NCBI GenBank assembly: GCA_036788195.1
Contig: DAIQNX010000018.1
Coordinates: 1-62,681 of the forward strand
Direction of reading: 5' to 3'
Origin: CALFXN01 sp937957815
GTDB lineage: Bacteria; Synergistota; Synergistia; Synergistales; Aminobacteriaceae
DNA length: 62,681 nucleotides
Made by a program: the position numbers and the translations under genes. Numbering within the stretch: the stretch's first letter is position 1; every line of letters starts with the position of its first letter. This document shows, in pieces, positions 60,239-62,681 of the stretch. Under the pieces are notes generated by a model. That model was not told the DNA's origin. It saw nothing but the letters and a program-made list of their open reading frames with translations, and ran no database searches.

Positions 60239-61356
60239 AAGTCATGACGATCGTCGGCACGCGCCCGGAGATCATCAAACTCTCGCGCGTCATCGCAATC
60301 CTCGACAAGCATACCGAACACACGCTCGTTCACACGGGACAGAACTTCGACTACGAACTCGGGGAAATCTTCTTTCGCGAAATGGAGATCCGCAAACCCG
60401 ATGTCTTCCTCGACGCCGCACGCGACAACGCCGCCGCGACGATCGGCGAGGTCATCGCGCGTTCCGACGCGATCATGGCCGAGAAGACACCGGACGCGCT
60501 CCTCCTCCTCGGCGATACGAACAGCTGCCTCGCCTGCATCGCCGCAAAGCGTCGAAGGATCCCCGTCTTTCACATGGAAGCCGGAAACCGCTGCTTCGAC
60601 CAGCGCGTCCCCGAGGAGATCAACCGGAAGATCGTCGACCACACGAGCGACATCAACATGCCCTACAGTGCAATCGCGCGAGAATACCTTCTGCGGGAGG
60701 GATTCCCCCCCGACCGAATCATTAAAACCGGAAGCCCGATGTTCGAGATCCTCGCCCACTACCGGGACGCGATCGCGTCGTCGGACGTGCTCTCCCGCCT
60801 TTCGCTCGAACCGGAGAACTACTTCGTCGTCTCCGCCCACAGAGAGGAAAATATCGACTCCGACAGGAACTTCTCTTCGCTCGTGTCGCTCCTGAACACG
60901 CTTGCAATAGATTTCGGTAAACGCATCATCTTCTCGACGCACCCGAGAACGCGAAAGCGGATCGAAGCGTCCGGCGTCACCTTCAATCCGCTCGTCGAAA
61001 GCATGAAACCGCTCGGGTTCTTCGACTACGTCACGCTCCAGAAAAACGCGAGCGTCGTCGTCTCCGATAGCGGCACCATTACGGAAGAATCGTCGATCCT
61101 CAACTTTCCGGCGATCAACATCCGCGAAGCCCACGAACGTCCCGAAGGCATGGAGGAAGGCGCCGTCATGATGACCGGACTCAACCCAGAACGCGTTCTC
61201 GAGGCCGTTTCCATCCTCCAAACGCAGTCACGAAACGACGACCGACTGTTGCACACCGTAGAAGACTACGCAGTCACCAACGTCTCGCACAAAGTGCTCC
61301 GGATCATCGAAAGCTATACCGACTATGTCAGACGAGTCGTGTGGAGAGAGGTTTAA
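60235..61356 (+). CDS. UDP-N-acetylglucosamine 2-epimerase-like (FnlC/WbvD type)
   Basis: The 373-residue enzyme has VMTIVGTRPEIIKLSRVIAI (residues 3-22), LGDTNSCLACIAAKRRRIPV and HMEAGNRCFDQRVPEEINRK (about 103-143), and SDSGTITEESSILNFPAINI (about 278-297) followed by RPEGMEEGAVMMTG. The last stretch is typical of the L-FucNAc/L-QuiNAc epimerases rather than housekeeping WecB. It would carry out the C2 epimerisation after the dehydratase and reductase. Coupled by ATGA to the upstream gene. Confidence 0.93.
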   Translation: MKVMTIVGTRPEIIKLSRVIAILDKHTEHTLVHTGQNFDYELGEIFFREMEIRKPDVFLDAARDNAAATIGEVIARSDAIMAEKTPDALLLLGDTNSCLACIAAKRRRIPVFHMEAGNRCFDQRVPEEINRKIVDHTSDINMPYSAIAREYLLREGFPPDRIIKTGSPMFEILAHYRDAIASSDVLSRLSLEPENYFVVSAHREENIDSDRNFSSLVSLLNTLAIDFGKRIIFSTHPRTRKRIEASGVTFNPLVESMKPLGFFDYVTLQKNASVVVSDSGTITEESSILNFPAINIREAHERPEGMEEGAVMMTGLNPERVLEAVSILQTQSRNDDRLLHTVEDYAVTNVSHKVLRIIESYTDYVRRVVWREV

Positions 61357-61366
61357 CTCCGCAACG

Positions 61367-62473
61367 ATGAAGAAGATCGTTCACATTACTTCGGCGCACC
61401 CGCCTTTTGACAAGCGCGTTTTCGTCAAGGAGTGTCGCTCGTTGGCGTCATGCTACGAGGTCGTTTATATTGCGCCGCACGATAAAGACGAAATCGTCGA
61501 TGGCGTAACAATACGACATTTCAAGAAACCCAAAGGAAGATATGCCAGGTTTGTTCGTTCGATGTGGGGCGCTTTCAGAGACGCAATAAAGGAAAACGCG
61601 GCGGTGTATCATTTTCACGATCCTGACCTTCTTCCAATGGCGTTTATGCTGAAACTTGCAGGGAAAAAGGTCATATATGACCCGCACGAAGACCATCCGG
61701 AGGATATTCTCTGGAAAGACTGGATTCCAATGCCGCTTCGCCGTACGTTGTCGTTCTGCGTCAGAACGCTCGAATGCGTGGGTGGCGCCTGCTTCGACGC
61801 CATCACGCCAGCCACACCGCCAATTGCCCGGCGTTTTCCTCCGCAGAAGACAACAGTCATCCAAAACTTTCCCCGCCTCGAGGAATTCGATTTTCCTGAA
61901 TCGACGTCCAAACCAAGGCGACGCTTGATGTTATGCGCAGGAGTTATCTCGCTCAACCGCGGGATTATCGAAACACTCCATGCGTTTGCAGCACTCCGGA
62001 AAGAGTATCCGGATCTTGAACTCATCCTGGCAGGAAGTTTCGCTTCGTCAAATGAAGAATCGCTCGTTCGTGCCCTTCCTGAATGGAGCGACGTAACATT
62101 TACCGGCTGGGTTTCCAGACAGGAAATTTCCCGTATGATGCATCAGGCATCATGCGGGCTTGTGTTGTTTCATCCTGGTCCCAACCATACGGAAAGTTAC
62201 CCTACGAAACTCTTCGAATTTATGGCATCCGGCTTGCCAATAGTTGCTTCCAATTTCCCGCTCTGGAGGAAGATCATCGAGGGGAACGCCTGTGGCGTAA
62301 CCGTCGATCCAAAAGACTCCGAATCGGTAGCTTCAGGCATTCGATCAATTCTTAAAAATCCGCGATCCGTCATCGAAATGGGGAAAAACGGAATCGCGAT
62401 GGCCCGAAGATTATACAATTGGGAGAACGAAGCAAACAAACTTCTATTAACATATAAAAAAATTACCGACTAA
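61367..62473 (+). CDS. Glycosyltransferase family 4-like
   Basis: The 368-residue GT-B protein has KKIVHITSAHPPFDKRVFVK at the N-terminus, AVYHFHDPDLLPMAFMLK (about residues 80-97), MLCAGVISLNRGIIETLHAF and the donor-site region ESYPTKLFEFMASGLPIVAS (about 278-297). The base composition falls through this gene, with more A and T than upstream. It is the last gene of the operon seen and may add a further sugar of the repeat unit. Confidence 0.9.
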   Translation: MKKIVHITSAHPPFDKRVFVKECRSLASCYEVVYIAPHDKDEIVDGVTIRHFKKPKGRYARFVRSMWGAFRDAIKENAAVYHFHDPDLLPMAFMLKLAGKKVIYDPHEDHPEDILWKDWIPMPLRRTLSFCVRTLECVGGACFDAITPATPPIARRFPPQKTTVIQNFPRLEEFDFPESTSKPRRRLMLCAGVISLNRGIIETLHAFAALRKEYPDLELILAGSFASSNEESLVRALPEWSDVTFTGWVSRQEISRMMHQASCGLVLFHPGPNHTESYPTKLFEFMASGLPIVASNFPLWRKIIEGNACGVTVDPKDSESVASGIRSILKNPRSVIEMGKNGIAMARRLYNWENEANKLLLTYKKITD

Positions 62474-62486
62474 AAATAGATTTTAT

Positions 62487-62681
62487 TTAGAAGAAAACAG
62501 ACACATCCTTGGCAATAGCACGGGCAATGCCTTCTGAAAAATGATATGGATCATTAAAATTTTCGCTATTTTGAGTTATATCATTAGCAATATCGTAGTC
62601 CAATAAAATTCCAGTCGACTTGAGATACTCCTTGTATAAAATATATTCTTTGTTTAAATTGTACTGGTTTATTTTATTTTG
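62487..62681 (-). CDS. C-terminal end of an unrecognised gene (possible SGNH/GDSL-like)
   Basis: An open minus-strand frame runs from the window edge for 64 codons to TAA at 62487-62489. The end of the protein contains NSENFNDPYHFSEGIARAIA, which resembles the Asp-His block at the end of DltD/SGNH-like acyl hydrolases or transferases. The sequence is strongly AT-rich, unlike the rest of the window. The gene is convergent with the glycosyltransferase; its start is outside. Confidence 0.5.
   Translation of the reverse strand, partial: QNKINQYNLNKEYILYKEYLKSTGILLDYDIANDITQNSENFNDPYHFSEGIARAIAKDVSVFF

Overview
The window looks like a draft-assembly contig from an anaerobic, amino-acid-fermenting, flagellated bacterium of the Synergistota (Synergistaceae-like). 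The assignment is inferred from several things together: high GC, a selenocysteine-dependent glycine reductase operon with its own glycine riboswitch, a GatCAB amidotransferase, a standalone rubredoxin, NuoEF-type flavin/iron-sulfur redox genes, no respiratory complexes in view, and a surface-polysaccharide locus. A run of exactly 100 N (54608-54707) marks a scaffold gap.

Layout. 1-1.7 kb: tmRNA, smpB, tRNA-Pro and an unrecognised gene. 1.8-5.2 kb: an isochorismatase-like hydrolase, malic enzyme and two membrane proteins. 5.3-8.9 kb: fliD, a divergent unknown gene and a NarL-type response regulator. 9-13.3 kb: a TtcA-like PP-loop protein, an unusual PPDK N-domain protein, phosphoglucose isomerase and glutaredoxin. 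13.5-20.6 kb: a NuoE/NuoF/giant-flavoprotein operon that resembles the Sporomusa-type electron-bifurcating transhydrogenase (Stn/Nfn type), followed by a second NfnB-like flavoprotein. 20.6-22.7 kb: an EF-G paralogue. 22.9-35.2 kb: a compact minus-strand housekeeping run, miaB-comEA-comEC-coaX-dus-lysS-ligA-gatC-gatA-gatB. 35.3-42.8 kb: a secreted unknown, an orphan amino-acid binding protein, a rubredoxin missed by length filters, an M24 peptidase, an AIR-synthase-like protein, queH, transketolase and alanine racemase. 43-51.6 kb: an alanine/glycine:sodium symporter with a structured leader, then the glycine reductase operon grdX-trxA-grdE-grdA-grdB-grdC-grdD (two in-frame UGA selenocysteine codons) behind a single-aptamer glycine riboswitch. 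51.7-62.5 kb: a translationally coupled plus-strand polysaccharide operon.

How it fits together. Glycine reductase turns glycine plus phosphate and reduced thioredoxin into acetyl phosphate and ammonia. The symporter, alanine racemase and amino-acid binding protein fit amino-acid uptake and use. The Stn-like complex would balance NADH, NADPH and ferredoxin pools, with malic enzyme as a possible NAD(P)H source. The polysaccharide operon begins with two acyl-carrier proteins, a KAS III, an SDR, a PglD/NeuD-like acyltransferase and an FkbH-like protein. FkbH families load a glyceryl group onto carrier protein. The operon continues with sugar-nucleotide enzymes of the UDP-L-FucNAc/UDP-L-QuiNAc type and two glycosyltransferases. 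This glyceryl-ACP/KAS III cassette beside an L-amino-sugar pathway is the best candidate for a new system here. It suggests an unusual acyl decoration of a surface glycan. The last 200 bases turn AT-rich and carry the end of a convergent gene, which points to local gene transfer.
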